Part shown: positions 7,739-15,982 of the stretch, one piece after another
Layout: each line of letters starts with the position of its first letter
How positions within the stretch are numbered: the first letter of the stretch is position 1
Source of the DNA: Marinobacter alexandrii
GTDB lineage: Bacteria > Bacteroidota > Bacteroidia > Cytophagales > Cyclobacteriaceae
Assembly (NCBI GenBank): GCA_039984955.1
Contig: JBDWTN010000007.1
Coordinates: 1,558,501-1,622,500, forward strand
Length of the DNA stretch: 64,000 nt
Direction: 5' to 3'
The notes under the pieces: model-generated
The model's input: the letters and a program-made list of their open reading frames with translations, nothing else
What the model was told of the DNA's origin: nothing
Database searches by the model: none
Program-made: the position numbers and the translations under genes

Positions 7739-8335
7739 ATGTATTTTCTATTGAAATCAGAGATAAAATCAGTCATCGATTCAAATTTCGGAAAGCATAT
7801 ATCCATCAGTGAAGCAGCCTACGAATTTCTGAATGAGAATTTTCACGAAAGAGAATATGCTCAAAGATCATTTTTGGTTGAAAGTGGGGTGACTGCAAAG
7901 TATTTTTATTTTGCTCTGTCTGGTGTACAGGCAGGGTATCTCTTAAATAGTAAAGGAGAAAAAGTCATTTTCGGATTTTCATATCAGGGATCTCCATCAG
8001 GTATTTATGATTCTTTCGTAATGCAAACTCCATCAAACTATTTTATGGAGGCAATCACACCTTCCAGACTTATTGCAATCAGTAAAGAAAAGTATGACCA
8101 GCTTTTCAAATTATTTCCAGAATTCTACCAGTGGAGAACTCATTTTATGGAAGGAATTTTATTTGGGAGAGGAAGTAGAGAAGTAGAGATGCTTACACTC
8201 ACGGCAAAAGAACGTTTTGATGCGTTTATAAAAAGATGTCCTCAAGAATTGATGCAGATTCCCCAAAAATATCTGGCCAGTTATCTAAATATGAAACCCG
8301 AAACATTTAGTCGGTTGCGAGCTCTTCGTGATTAA
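7739..8335 (+). CDS. Crp/Fnr-type transcriptional regulator, short Bacteroidota form
   Basis: The 198-residue product has an N-terminal cyclic-nucleotide-binding-like beta-roll (about residues 20-125, including FLVESGVTAKYFYFALSG). A short C-terminal helix-turn-helix follows (IPQKYLASYLNMKPETFSRL), after which the protein stops almost at once. Such short Crp-like proteins are common in Bacteroidota; the usual cAMP phosphate-binding motif is not visible, so the ligand is unknown. The next gene, a DinB-like protein 67 bases downstream on the same strand, is likely co-transcribed and may be its target or partner. Confidence 0.85.
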   Translation: MYFLLKSEIKSVIDSNFGKHISISEAAYEFLNENFHEREYAQRSFLVESGVTAKYFYFALSGVQAGYLLNSKGEKVIFGFSYQGSPSGIYDSFVMQTPSNYFMEAITPSRLIAISKEKYDQLFKLFPEFYQWRTHFMEGILFGRGSREVEMLTLTAKERFDAFIKRCPQELMQIPQKYLASYLNMKPETFSRLRALRD

Positions 8336-8402
8336 TTGATCTATATCAATCTTTTTGTTGTTTAGATACAAGAGCTTTGACTTGTCACAAAAACAACAAA
8401 AG

Positions 8403-8963
8403 ATGGAAGTAAATTTCGAACAGATACTACAACAATCGAATAAGGTTAAGAACTACATAAAATCTGATATTGCTGAACTGCCCAGTGATAGACTGAATTG
8501 GAAAATCTCTGATAAAAAGTGGTCTGCTATTGAAGTAGTCAGTCACTTAAACAGGGTTTATGAAAAGTATCTTGACAACTTTGAAATTGCCATATCTGGA
8601 GCTCCCAAACTACCAAACGGGCAGTTTTTAGAAAGCCAGCATACAATTATTGGAAGGATGTCTATCTACGCCATGAAGCCTAAGGGCAAAAAACGTAGGT
8701 TTAAAATGAAAACGTTCGACTTCTTTAACCCAATAACTGAACCAGATAAGATGCATGAGACTCTTGATCTATTTCTTAAGAACAAGGAGACATTCAATGA
8801 ATTAATCAAACGTGCCAGAAGTAAGAACCTAAAAGACATTAAGATACCCACGGCTCTTGGACAAAAAGTGAGATTTTATGTGCCGGAATGCTTTCAGTTC
8901 ATACTCGCACATGAAGATCGTCACTTAGTTCAAATAGCTGAAGCAGTAGAAAAAGCTCATTAA
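8403..8963 (+). CDS. DinB-like four-helix protein
   Basis: The 186-residue product is read from the ATG at 8403; a TTG at 8355 in frame would add 16 residues with no domain sense. The helical layout, with KWSAIEVVSHLNRVYEKY near the N-terminus and FILAHEDRHLVQIAEAV at the end, fits the DinB_2/YfiT-like metal-binding fold. The conserved His residues (VVSH, AHEDRH) are the likely metal ligands. Members are often thiol-dependent or damage-induced hydrolases or transferases, but many have no known activity. It follows a Crp-type regulator, and its stop lies 3 bases from the stop of the convergent DUF3667 gene. Confidence 0.75.
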   Translation: MEVNFEQILQQSNKVKNYIKSDIAELPSDRLNWKISDKKWSAIEVVSHLNRVYEKYLDNFEIAISGAPKLPNGQFLESQHTIIGRMSIYAMKPKGKKRRFKMKTFDFFNPITEPDKMHETLDLFLKNKETFNELIKRARSKNLKDIKIPTALGQKVRFYVPECFQFILAHEDRHLVQIAEAVEKAH

Positions 8964-8966
8964 GCC

Positions 8967-9707
8967 TTACCAAACTCTCAAAAGAGAAAAACCAAACCCA
9001 AGAATGACGTAGAGAAGTATTGAGAATAGACTTAAGAGCAAATACTTGATAATCGCCAAAAATGATTTTTGCCGATGAAAGGAAAACGAGATATATACTA
9101 TGTACAAAAAAAGAAAAACCATATTCAGCTGAGGAGGAATAAAGATCACGTACACACTAAATAGCATATAGATAATTCCAATAAGTATGTAAATACCTGA
9201 AACATAAAATCCAACTGTCAGATACTCCGCCAGATTATATTTCTTGCTAAAGAAAAGTTTATTCGAAATGCCAATAGAAAATACTAGAAAAAACATGATA
9301 TGATTAATATGAGCAACCATGTATTTTCCTGCATTAATGAACACTCTAGCTAGTTCATGAACGTTTTCACCTTCCATTTGAGGTTGTCCCTCAAATGGAT
9401 CATAGCCAATAACAGATCTTAGAATCAAATAAATAGCTGTCAAGAGCACAAAAAAGGATACCGGCTTATAATACGACTTTCTCTTACCCTCAATGAAGGA
9501 TCTCAATAGTTTCCCAGGGTCAACCATTAGAAATTTGATGGTCGAAAGAAGGGGTCCTTGCAACGCAAATGTTGAGCTGAAAAAGTCGTCCAGTGTGTCA
9601 CGAAATGTGATTCGTTGAATAGAAGCCGATTGACTGCAGTTATTACAATAATTCCCTTCAGTTTTCGATCCGCAATTCAGGCAATTAGATGGGTTGGGCT
9701 TACTCAT
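8967..9707 (-). CDS. DUF3667 membrane protein with N-terminal zinc ribbon
   Basis: The 246-residue product opens with a CxxC...CxxC zinc ribbon (CLNCGSKTEGNYCNNC, residues 9-24). It is followed by ITFRDTLDDFFSSTFALQGP and the motif DPGKLLRSFIEGKRKSYYKP, which are typical of DUF3667. About four hydrophobic helices come next (about residues 83-99, 133-150, 162-190, 215-240). It is a predicted inner-membrane protein of unknown role, widespread in Bacteroidota. It is transcribed divergently from the small membrane protein at 9831. Confidence 0.8.
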   Translation of the reverse strand: MSKPNPSNCLNCGSKTEGNYCNNCSQSASIQRITFRDTLDDFFSSTFALQGPLLSTIKFLMVDPGKLLRSFIEGKRKSYYKPVSFFVLLTAIYLILRSVIGYDPFEGQPQMEGENVHELARVFINAGKYMVAHINHIMFFLVFSIGISNKLFFSKKYNLAEYLTVGFYVSGIYILIGIIYMLFSVYVIFIPPQLNMVFLFLYIVYISFSFHRQKSFLAIIKYLLLSLFSILLYVILGFGFSLLRVW

Positions 9708-9830
9708 GGTTATCCATGAATTTAACTCTTTTTGGAATAAAGGGAAATGCTTAACAAATCATCTAAAGAAGAGTTGCATGAAAATTGCTTGATTTTATCT
9801 AGAGTAGTTCATATACAAAGAAATCATATA

Positions 9831-10088
9831 ATGAGATCCAATCAATCATCTATGAATCATAAAAAATCAATCAAGGAAATTTATGATGAAAATAGATATC
9901 TATATGCCAAAAGGACATCCGTCGAAACTAAAGTGTATGATCCCACGGTAACAAAGGTTTTCTTAGATCAATTTCATGCTAAAAGAAAAACACAAAAGAA
10001 AATAAGAGTTTACCTCTTTATGCTGAGCTGCTTTCTTACAATGCTTATCGTTTTTGGTATTGCAGAAGGAATTAACAAGCTTGTTTAA
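9831..10088 (+). CDS. Small single-pass membrane protein, unknown
   Basis: I do not recognise this protein. From the ATG at 9831 it has 85 residues: a polar, basic N-terminal part (KKSIKEIYDENRYLYAKR), a Lys-rich stretch (HAKRKTQKKIR) and one C-terminal transmembrane helix (VYLFMLSCFLTMLIVFGIAE). In-frame ATGs at 9747 and 9852 are also possible starts. The charge pattern suggests the N-terminus stays in the cytoplasm. A strong hairpin follows ten bases after the stop. It is divergent from the DUF3667 gene. Confidence 0.55.
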   Translation: MRSNQSSMNHKKSIKEIYDENRYLYAKRTSVETKVYDPTVTKVFLDQFHAKRKTQKKIRVYLFMLSCFLTMLIVFGIAEGINKLV

Positions 10089-10097
10089 TAAGAAAAA

Positions 10098-10120
10098 AAG
10101 CGGCTCATATTGAGCCGCTT
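10098..10120 (+). terminator. Hairpin after small membrane-protein gene
   Basis: AAGCGGCTCA pairs with TGAGCCGCTT around a 3-base loop. It is preceded by AAAAAAA but followed only by AATCG, so on the + strand it is a hairpin without a good U tract. A second perfect hairpin (GCAAAACC-tta-GGTTTTGC, 10125-10143) follows directly. Confidence 0.55.
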
Positions 10121-10243
10121 AATCGCAAAACCTTAGGTTTTGCTTAATATTTTCTATGAACTATCGAAGAAATTAGAAATTTGGAGTGAGTGGTAATATT
10201 TACAATAAATAATCAGTGCTTACCATTACCTCATTGGCGAAAC

Positions 10244-10274
10244 AAAAAAGGCCTGCAAATGCAGGCCTTTTTTT
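10244..10274. terminator. Bidirectional intrinsic terminator
   Basis: GGCCTGC (10250-10256) pairs with GCAGGCC (10261-10267). The stem is flanked by AAAAAA on the left and TTTTTTT on the right, so it can work in both directions. It separates the + strand gene ending at 10088 from the - strand beta-barrel gene ending at 10324. The remaining gap (10144-10243) contains only a weak inverted repeat (GGTAAT 10192-10197, ATTACC 10225-10230). Confidence 0.8.
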
Positions 10275-10323
10275 AATTGTCATCATCTTTTGAGTTCGGT
10301 GAATGATCAGTTCAAAGCATTAT

Positions 10324-11061
10324 TTAGAGCCTGATACCAAAACCAAGATCAATGTTCCAGGCGTTGGCCTCTTTAAATATGGATTCTGCATCTGGATCAT
10401 CATATACACTTGATAAGGCATAATTAAATCCAAAATCGATGAAGTAATCAACCTTATCACCAATAAAGAAATAATTCATTCCACCGTTGAGAAACATAAC
10501 TACCCCTCTGGCATCAACCGGATTATCGTCTTTCTCCCACTTCTGCTTCACTTTATCTCCGTCTTCTTCAAAATAATTGATTTTCACGATATTGCCCACA
10601 TTAATAGAAGGGGTAACTCCTCCATAAATTCCAATTTTCTTGCTTAAGGACTTTCCCATGTTCAATGGAATCGATAAGTAACTCAATCGCTGACGAAATT
10701 TGTATTTCTCATCAGTCTCACTTCCAGAAGAAGATTGTAGCACAACATCATCAGTCTTAAAGAAGTAGCTGTCCCCCGTGTTCATATACTTAAGACCAGA
10801 TCTAATAAATACAGATTCATTTAAAGGAATATCCGCCAGAGCTGCTAAGTAAAAACCAATCCTAACAGAATTTTTCACCTCTGATGTGGCACTTCCACCT
10901 GCATCTATGTAAGCTTCCCTGAAAGTATCAAATCCATATTGAGTCACCAGATCCTCTGTTAGATTAGAGACATTCATTCCTGTAGAGAAAGAAATCTTTA
11001 TTTGACTATAAGATATTAATGAACACAACACAAGGGTCCAAACAATGAAACTCTTTTTCAT
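10324..11061 (-). CDS. Outer-membrane beta-barrel (porin-family) protein
   Basis: The 245-residue product starts with a signal peptide (MKKSFIVWTLVLCSLISYSQ). Alternating polar and hydrophobic strands follow (for example VRIGFYLAALADIPL, LSYLSIPLNMG, VDYFIDFGFNYALS), ending in an aromatic/charged terminal strand (IDLGFGIRL) of the kind recognised by the BAM machinery. It fits the PorT-like outer-membrane beta-barrel family of Bacteroidota, probably 8-10 strands. Function unknown. The stop lies 50 bases from the bidirectional terminator, and the start is 11 bases downstream of the ALDH7 gene, suggesting co-transcription with it. Confidence 0.75.
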   Translation of the reverse strand: MKKSFIVWTLVLCSLISYSQIKISFSTGMNVSNLTEDLVTQYGFDTFREAYIDAGGSATSEVKNSVRIGFYLAALADIPLNESVFIRSGLKYMNTGDSYFFKTDDVVLQSSSGSETDEKYKFRQRLSYLSIPLNMGKSLSKKIGIYGGVTPSINVGNIVKINYFEEDGDKVKQKWEKDDNPVDARGVVMFLNGGMNYFFIGDKVDYFIDFGFNYALSSVYDDPDAESIFKEANAWNIDLGFGIRL

Positions 11062-11072
11062 CTTCTAATTTT

Positions 11073-12611
11073 TTAAAGCTCAAATTTAATTCCCTGCGCT
11101 AAAGGAAGTTCAGTAGAATAATTGATCGTGTTTGTTTGACGTCTCATGTATGCTTTCCAAGCATCCGAACCTGACTCTCGTCCTCCCCCTGTTTCCTTTT
11201 CACCACCGAATGCTCCTCCAATTTCAGCGCCAGATGTTCCAATGTTCACATTTGCTATGCCACAATCAGAACCCGCTTGTGATAGAAACAACTCAGCTTC
11301 TCGAATATTAGTAGTCATGATCGCAGAAGATAGTCCTTGAGGTACTGCATTTTGAATTTCAATTGCTTCTTCCAGATCTGAATACTTGATCAAGTACAAG
11401 ATCGGAGCAAAAGTCTCATTACAAACAATCTCATAGTCTGCTTGCGCCTCATACATTGCCGGCTTTACATAGCACCCAGACTCATATCCCGATCCTGAAA
11501 GCACTTCACCTTCAACAACAGTAGTTCCCCCTTCTGATTTCACTTTTGAAATGGCCGCTTGATACATTTTTACTGCATCTGTATCGATCAGCGGTCCTAC
11601 ATGATTGTTTTCATCCAAAGGATCACCAATACGTAACTGACCATATGCTTTGACTAATCGTTCTTTTACTTCTTCGTAGATACTATCATGAATGATTAAC
11701 CTTCTTGTCGAAGTACATCTTTGTCCCGCTGTTCCTACAGCTCCAAATACAGCTCCAGGAATCACAATATTCAGATCGGCATGCTGAGAAATGATCATTG
11801 CATTATTCCCGCCTAACTCCAAAATATGTTTGCCCAATCTGGCTCCTACTACTTCACCTACTGCCTTACCCATTCGCGTTGAGCCTGTAGCCGATATCAA
11901 AGGTACTCGTGTATCTGCGGCAAGTTTTTTACCGATCTCTACGTCTCCAATGACAAGTCCACATACACCTGGGTGTATTCCATTTTTTTCGAATACTCGC
12001 TGTGCGATTTTCTGACACGCTATAGCAGAAATAGGGGCTTTCTCCGATGGCTTCCATACACATACATCTCCACATACCCATGCAAGTGCTGCATTCCAAG
12101 ACCAAACAGCTACGGGAAAGTTGAAGGCAGAAATGATTCCGACAATTCCTAATGGATGCCACTGTTCATACATTCTATGCGATGGTCGCTCCGAATGCAT
12201 AGTCAACCCATATAACTGTCTAGAAAGACCAACTGCAAAGTCGCATATGTCTATCATTTCTTGTACTTCACCCAATCCCTCTTGTAGAGATTTACCCATT
12301 TCATAAGAAACTAAAGACCCTAGTTCCTGCTTATACTCCCTGAGTTCATTTCCAAGCTGGCGTACTATTTCCCCTCGTTGAGGAGCGGGGAGGAGTCTCC
12401 ATTCTTTAAATGCTTCTTGCGCCTCCTTAATTACTTGATCATATGCACTGTCATCCGCAAGCGTGACACTTGCTATCTCATTTCCATTAACGGGTGAATA
12501 TGAAGTAAGCTTAGCTCCAGATGAATTCAGCCACTTATGGCCAATAGCAGCTCCTTTATTGTCTGCTTCTACCTGAAGTCTCTTCAAAATCTCTTGGATA
12601 TCCTGGGTCAT
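11073..12611 (-). CDS. ALDH7-type aldehyde dehydrogenase (aminoadipate semialdehyde dehydrogenase-like)
   Basis: The 512-residue product is a full-length NAD-dependent aldehyde dehydrogenase. It has the Rossmann-part motif SAFNFPVAVWSWNAALAWVC, the general-base Glu in LELGGNNAMI and the catalytic Cys in GTAGQRCTSTRR. These motifs and the N-terminal layout match ALDH7A1/antiquitin, which oxidises alpha-aminoadipic semialdehyde in lysine breakdown. Related bacterial enzymes also oxidise other aldehydes, and no lysine-degradation partner lies next to it. It probably shares a transcript with the beta-barrel gene downstream. Confidence 0.85.
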   Translation of the reverse strand: MTQDIQEILKRLQVEADNKGAAIGHKWLNSSGAKLTSYSPVNGNEIASVTLADDSAYDQVIKEAQEAFKEWRLLPAPQRGEIVRQLGNELREYKQELGSLVSYEMGKSLQEGLGEVQEMIDICDFAVGLSRQLYGLTMHSERPSHRMYEQWHPLGIVGIISAFNFPVAVWSWNAALAWVCGDVCVWKPSEKAPISAIACQKIAQRVFEKNGIHPGVCGLVIGDVEIGKKLAADTRVPLISATGSTRMGKAVGEVVGARLGKHILELGGNNAMIISQHADLNIVIPGAVFGAVGTAGQRCTSTRRLIIHDSIYEEVKERLVKAYGQLRIGDPLDENNHVGPLIDTDAVKMYQAAISKVKSEGGTTVVEGEVLSGSGYESGCYVKPAMYEAQADYEIVCNETFAPILYLIKYSDLEEAIEIQNAVPQGLSSAIMTTNIREAELFLSQAGSDCGIANVNIGTSGAEIGGAFGGEKETGGGRESGSDAWKAYMRRQTNTINYSTELPLAQGIKFEL

Positions 12612-12696
12612 TATTAAATAGTTGTTATGAATTGGAGTGCAAAGCTAAGAAATGCGTGGAAGGGTAGAAATTATTTCGTAAATTGAAATTCGAAAC

Positions 12697-13290
12697 ATGG
12701 GGAGCCCTACCACCACACGCACTATTGGCCCCCGGTCTGTTTTCTCTGAAACACAAAAAAGAAAGGTACATCACCTTTTTAATGTATTGGATATAGACCG
12801 GAACGGGCAGCTTCAGCCGAACGATTTTGTAAACGTTGGGAAAAAGATTGTTGCGCAATTACAGCTCAGTGAAAATTCGAGAAGCGCTCGTCTTATTCTA
12901 TTGAAGTCGCATCGTTTATTTGTACAACTATTGACTGATCTGAATAATCCTGAGCTTACGCTTACTTTATGGGATTGGATAGCCTTTTTCCGCGATCAAA
13001 TTGAGTCAGGAGATTGTACCATTCTTGATCATTACATACAACGAACTTCAAGGCATGTATTTGATCTATTTGATATGAATCGTGATAAGTTGATCTCACG
13101 CGAAGAATATGCGAACATGTTATTTATTTACAATATTCCACAAAGTCTAGCTATCCAAGGATTTGAAGAATTGGACTCAAATCAAGACCATTTCATTTCT
13201 GCTGACGAAATGGTTGCGGGATTAGACAATTTCTTTAAGTCAAGTGACCCAGAAGCTAAGGGGAACTTGATTTTTGGTGACTGGACGTAA
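12697..13290 (+). CDS. EF-hand calcium-binding protein, calerythrin/SCP-like
   Basis: The 197-residue product has no signal peptide, so it is probably cytosolic. Three good EF-hand loops are visible: DIDRNGQLQPND (32-43), DMNRDKLISREE (126-137) and DSNQDHFISADE (160-171). A degenerate second loop (DLNNPELTLTLW, about 81-92) fits a four-EF-hand layout with an inactive site 2. That layout, plus the C-terminal GNLIFGDW, is that of calerythrin and invertebrate sarcoplasmic calcium-binding proteins. It is likely a calcium buffer or sensor. Its stop codon abuts the stop of the convergent methyltransferase gene. Confidence 0.8.
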   Translation: MGSPTTTRTIGPRSVFSETQKRKVHHLFNVLDIDRNGQLQPNDFVNVGKKIVAQLQLSENSRSARLILLKSHRLFVQLLTDLNNPELTLTLWDWIAFFRDQIESGDCTILDHYIQRTSRHVFDLFDMNRDKLISREEYANMLFIYNIPQSLAIQGFEELDSNQDHFISADEMVAGLDNFFKSSDPEAKGNLIFGDWT

Positions 13291-13977
13291 CTAAAAAATT
13301 AACTTCCAACGGAAGGCCCACTTCCACCTTAATTTATAATCCTTTATACCAGCGCTGTTCAAGATTTCTTTCAATTCATGTTTCTTGAATCCTCGAGCTA
13401 CCGAAACAGCTGCATCGTTTTTTACCATCGTCGATTTAGAAAACAAAGAGGTGAGTAATGAAATACTCCAGTAGGCTAAAGGATGCCTATGTAAATCATT
13501 TATAATCACTCCAGTTCTGGCCTGCTGTCTAAATTGTCTAAACAGCGTAGCTAATTCTTGATTTGTAAAGTGATGAGTAAACAGACAGCAATGAATGATA
13601 TCAAACACCTGCTTTTTAAATTCCTCACTGAAAATATTAATTGGTTGATAAGAGATTTCAGAAAACCTCATGGTATTGGATTCTGCGTACTCTACAATAT
13701 GATGATTAGCATCAATACCTATGAAAGAGGATTTCACAGAATTTTTCCTACTCCACTTGGCCATCTCTACCATGATATCTCCTCCTCCACATCCGAGATC
13801 GGCTAAAATCACCTCCGACTTATTATTAACCATGTTCTTGAAAGCATTCACACTTATTTGGTTGCCTCCCAACCTTCGATTTATGGTATTTAGCTCTCTT
13901 AGTGTCTGACCTACTACCTCACCTGAGATATTCAGATCGTCCATTATTTCAATCTCATTGGAACGAGACTCAAGCAT
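13291..13977 (-). CDS. SAM-dependent methyltransferase of the type III PKS cluster
   Basis: The 228-residue class I methyltransferase has SAM-binding motif I ILADLGCGGGDIMVEM (57-72), the acidic residue of motif II in IGIDANHH, and a DIIHCCLFTHHF motif IV region. The start overlaps the end of the type III PKS gene by 8 bases, so the two are translationally coupled. In known clusters such as srsABC of Streptomyces griseus and bpsAB of Bacillus, the coupled methyltransferase O-methylates the phenolic or pyrone product; that is the inferred role here. Its C-terminus is rich in Trp/Lys/Phe and may touch the membrane. Confidence 0.8.
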   Translation of the reverse strand: MLESRSNEIEIMDDLNISGEVVGQTLRELNTINRRLGGNQISVNAFKNMVNNKSEVILADLGCGGGDIMVEMAKWSRKNSVKSSFIGIDANHHIVEYAESNTMRFSEISYQPINIFSEEFKKQVFDIIHCCLFTHHFTNQELATLFRQFRQQARTGVIINDLHRHPLAYWSISLLTSLFSKSTMVKNDAAVSVARGFKKHELKEILNSAGIKDYKLRWKWAFRWKLIF

Positions 13978-15067
13978 CGATATGAGATTTCAATACAGCA
14001 CTTTCCATTGTGAGCCCTGGTCCAAAAGCAAAGCTTAACATGTGTTTTTGATCATCTTTAGATGTCATCGAATCAAAAATTGACTTTATGACAAAAAGAA
14101 CGGTAGGAGAAGACATATTACCATGGGTTCTTAATATTTCTCTTGCCGGATTATTTTGATCCTCCGATAAGTTCAGTTCCTCTTCAATCACGTCTAAGAT
14201 TTTCCTTCCTCCTGGGTGAATTGCATAATAGTCAATCTCATCAATCTTCATTTCTATTTCAGAGAGCAGCCTATTCGTAAGCTTACCGATTCCTTGTTTA
14301 ATAACATCCGGCACTTTGCTACTTAGCCTCATCTCAAATCCATGATCTCCGATATACCAACCCATTTCGCTTTTTCCTTGCAGAGCTAAATCGCTGTAGA
14401 ATTTTTTTATTTCCAATGATCTAGAAGAAGGTTTTGATGAAATCATCATTGCAGCAGCGCCATCTCCGAAAATTGCATTTGAAACAAGGCTCTCATCATC
14501 TGTTTTTTCTTGCAGATGAATACTGCACAATTCTACGCAAACCATCAAAACATGCGCATTCTCCTCAGCTTTCACAATATTTTGAGCGACTTTCATCGCA
14601 TTAAAAGCGGCATAGCATCCCATAAAGTTTATTGAGGTGCGTTCTGTTTGAGTGGATAATTTTAGTTGATCAATAAGTTCAATATCTAGGCCAGGAGCAT
14701 ACATACCTGTACAACTAACCGCAATAAGGTGTGTGATTTCGTTTGGCTCAATAGGTGAATCTAAAATGGCTTTTTCACAAGCTTCCCTAGCTAGATTTAT
14801 TGCATGGTCCTGGTACAAAAGCATGCGTGGTTTAGCAGAAGGGAAAGCTGCATCCTCTTTAAAAAAACTCTTCCCATTAAGGTTTTCTGCAAAGTCACGA
14901 AGTACAGAGTAGCGTTGTTCAATCCCACTGGCCCGATACAACATCCGCAATTTCCTTTCTTCTCTCCTCTCTAGTTTAAGATGACTAACCATAAAGTCAG
15001 CGATCTGATTTTGATCTGCTAGATTAGCGGGTAATGCGGTTCCAATACTATGAATATATGCTGACAT
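13970..15067 (-). CDS. Type III polyketide synthase (chalcone synthase-like)
   Basis: The 365-residue thiolase-fold enzyme carries the type III PKS triad: Cys151 (NFMGCYAA), His284 (YAIHPGGRKIL) and Asn317 (HGNMSSPTV). FGDGAAAMM (200-208) and the C-terminal FGPGLTME motif also fit. Such enzymes condense an acyl starter with malonyl-CoA extenders to give alkylpyrones, alkylresorcinols or phloroglucinols; the product cannot be read from sequence. It is the first gene of a coupled pair with the methyltransferase and is divergent from the UbiA gene, with 54 bases between starts. Confidence 0.9.
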   Translation of the reverse strand: MSAYIHSIGTALPANLADQNQIADFMVSHLKLERREERKLRMLYRASGIEQRYSVLRDFAENLNGKSFFKEDAAFPSAKPRMLLYQDHAINLAREACEKAILDSPIEPNEITHLIAVSCTGMYAPGLDIELIDQLKLSTQTERTSINFMGCYAAFNAMKVAQNIVKAEENAHVLMVCVELCSIHLQEKTDDESLVSNAIFGDGAAAMMISSKPSSRSLEIKKFYSDLALQGKSEMGWYIGDHGFEMRLSSKVPDVIKQGIGKLTNRLLSEIEMKIDEIDYYAIHPGGRKILDVIEEELNLSEDQNNPAREILRTHGNMSSPTVLFVIKSIFDSMTSKDDQKHMLSFAFGPGLTMESAVLKSHIDA

Positions 15068-15121
15068 CTAAGAGTTGTTCATTAATATTAACCAACTTTT
15101 GACCGAGAAGATTACTTTCAT

Positions 15122-15982
15122 TTGAAAAAATCAACACTACTTCATCTTCGGATACCATTTTCTTTTTTCCTAATGCCTGTTTTCTTGCTTGCAGTGGCAG
15201 TTTCGGAACACATTAGCTATGAAAATCTTTTTTTATCATTTCTAATTCTTCATCTCCTTGTATATCCAGCAAGCAATGGATACAACTCCTATTTCGATAA
15301 GGATGAAGGAAGTATTGGAGGACTTAAAGTTCCACCAAAAGTGACCAAAGAACTTTATTGGGTATCACTCATTTTTGATTTGATTGGTTTGATTCTAGCC
15401 CTTTTAATTTCATGGGAATTTATGGTCATGATTTTCATTTATGGGCTTATTTCAAAAGCGTATAGTCATCCGAATTATCGACTAAAAAGTAGACCAATCA
15501 TTGGTTGGTTAGCTGCTGGTGTATTCCAGGGGTACTTTACTTTCATCCTTAGTTACATTGCCATTACTGATACTTCTTTGATTCAATCATGGACATGGGA
15601 TATTCAAATACCTGGAATCCTTAGTAGCATTTTATTATTGGGTTCTTATCCCATGACTCAAGTATATCAGCATGAAGAGGACTCGAAAAGGGGAGATATC
15701 ACAATCAGCCTAAAACTGGGAGTATTAGGCACATTCCATTTTACTTCAATTGCTTTCTTTCTAGCGAGTTTAGGTTTCGTAGGGTATTTCATTGTCTATC
15801 ATTCCCTAAGTGACGCAATAGTTTTTCTAAGCTCTATGACTCCCATCTTAGCGTATTTCGGCGTATGGTACTTAAAAGTAAGAAAGGACAGAAGTAAAGC
15901 AGACTTCACCTCCACTATGAGGCTTAATTTTCTATCCTCTATTATGCTAAATGCTTTCTTTATTTACCTCTGGCTCAGCTAA
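15122..15982 (+). CDS. UbiA-family prenyltransferase
   Basis: The 286-residue protein has seven to nine transmembrane helices and the two Asp-rich motifs of aromatic prenyltransferases: N55-SYFDKDEG in the first and QVYQHEEDSKRGD (180-192) in the second. They bind Mg-prenyl diphosphate. The only reasonable start is TTG at 15122, because the first membrane segment (LRIPFSFFLMPVFLLAVAV) begins within ten residues. UbiA enzymes attach isoprenoid chains to aromatic or other acceptors in the membrane. The gene is divergent from the type III PKS and overlaps the 3' end of the flavoprotein gene by 8 bases, so it is probably part of the same pathway. Confidence 0.85.
   Translation: MKKSTLLHLRIPFSFFLMPVFLLAVAVSEHISYENLFLSFLILHLLVYPASNGYNSYFDKDEGSIGGLKVPPKVTKELYWVSLIFDLIGLILALLISWEFMVMIFIYGLISKAYSHPNYRLKSRPIIGWLAAGVFQGYFTFILSYIAITDTSLIQSWTWDIQIPGILSSILLLGSYPMTQVYQHEEDSKRGDITISLKLGVLGTFHFTSIAFFLASLGFVGYFIVYHSLSDAIVFLSSMTPILAYFGVWYLKVRKDRSKADFTSTMRLNFLSSIMLNAFFIYLWLS

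Noticed and set aside
11791-12162. Open frames inside the ALDH7 gene on both strands
   Set aside because: Shadows of a strongly conserved dehydrogenase gene.
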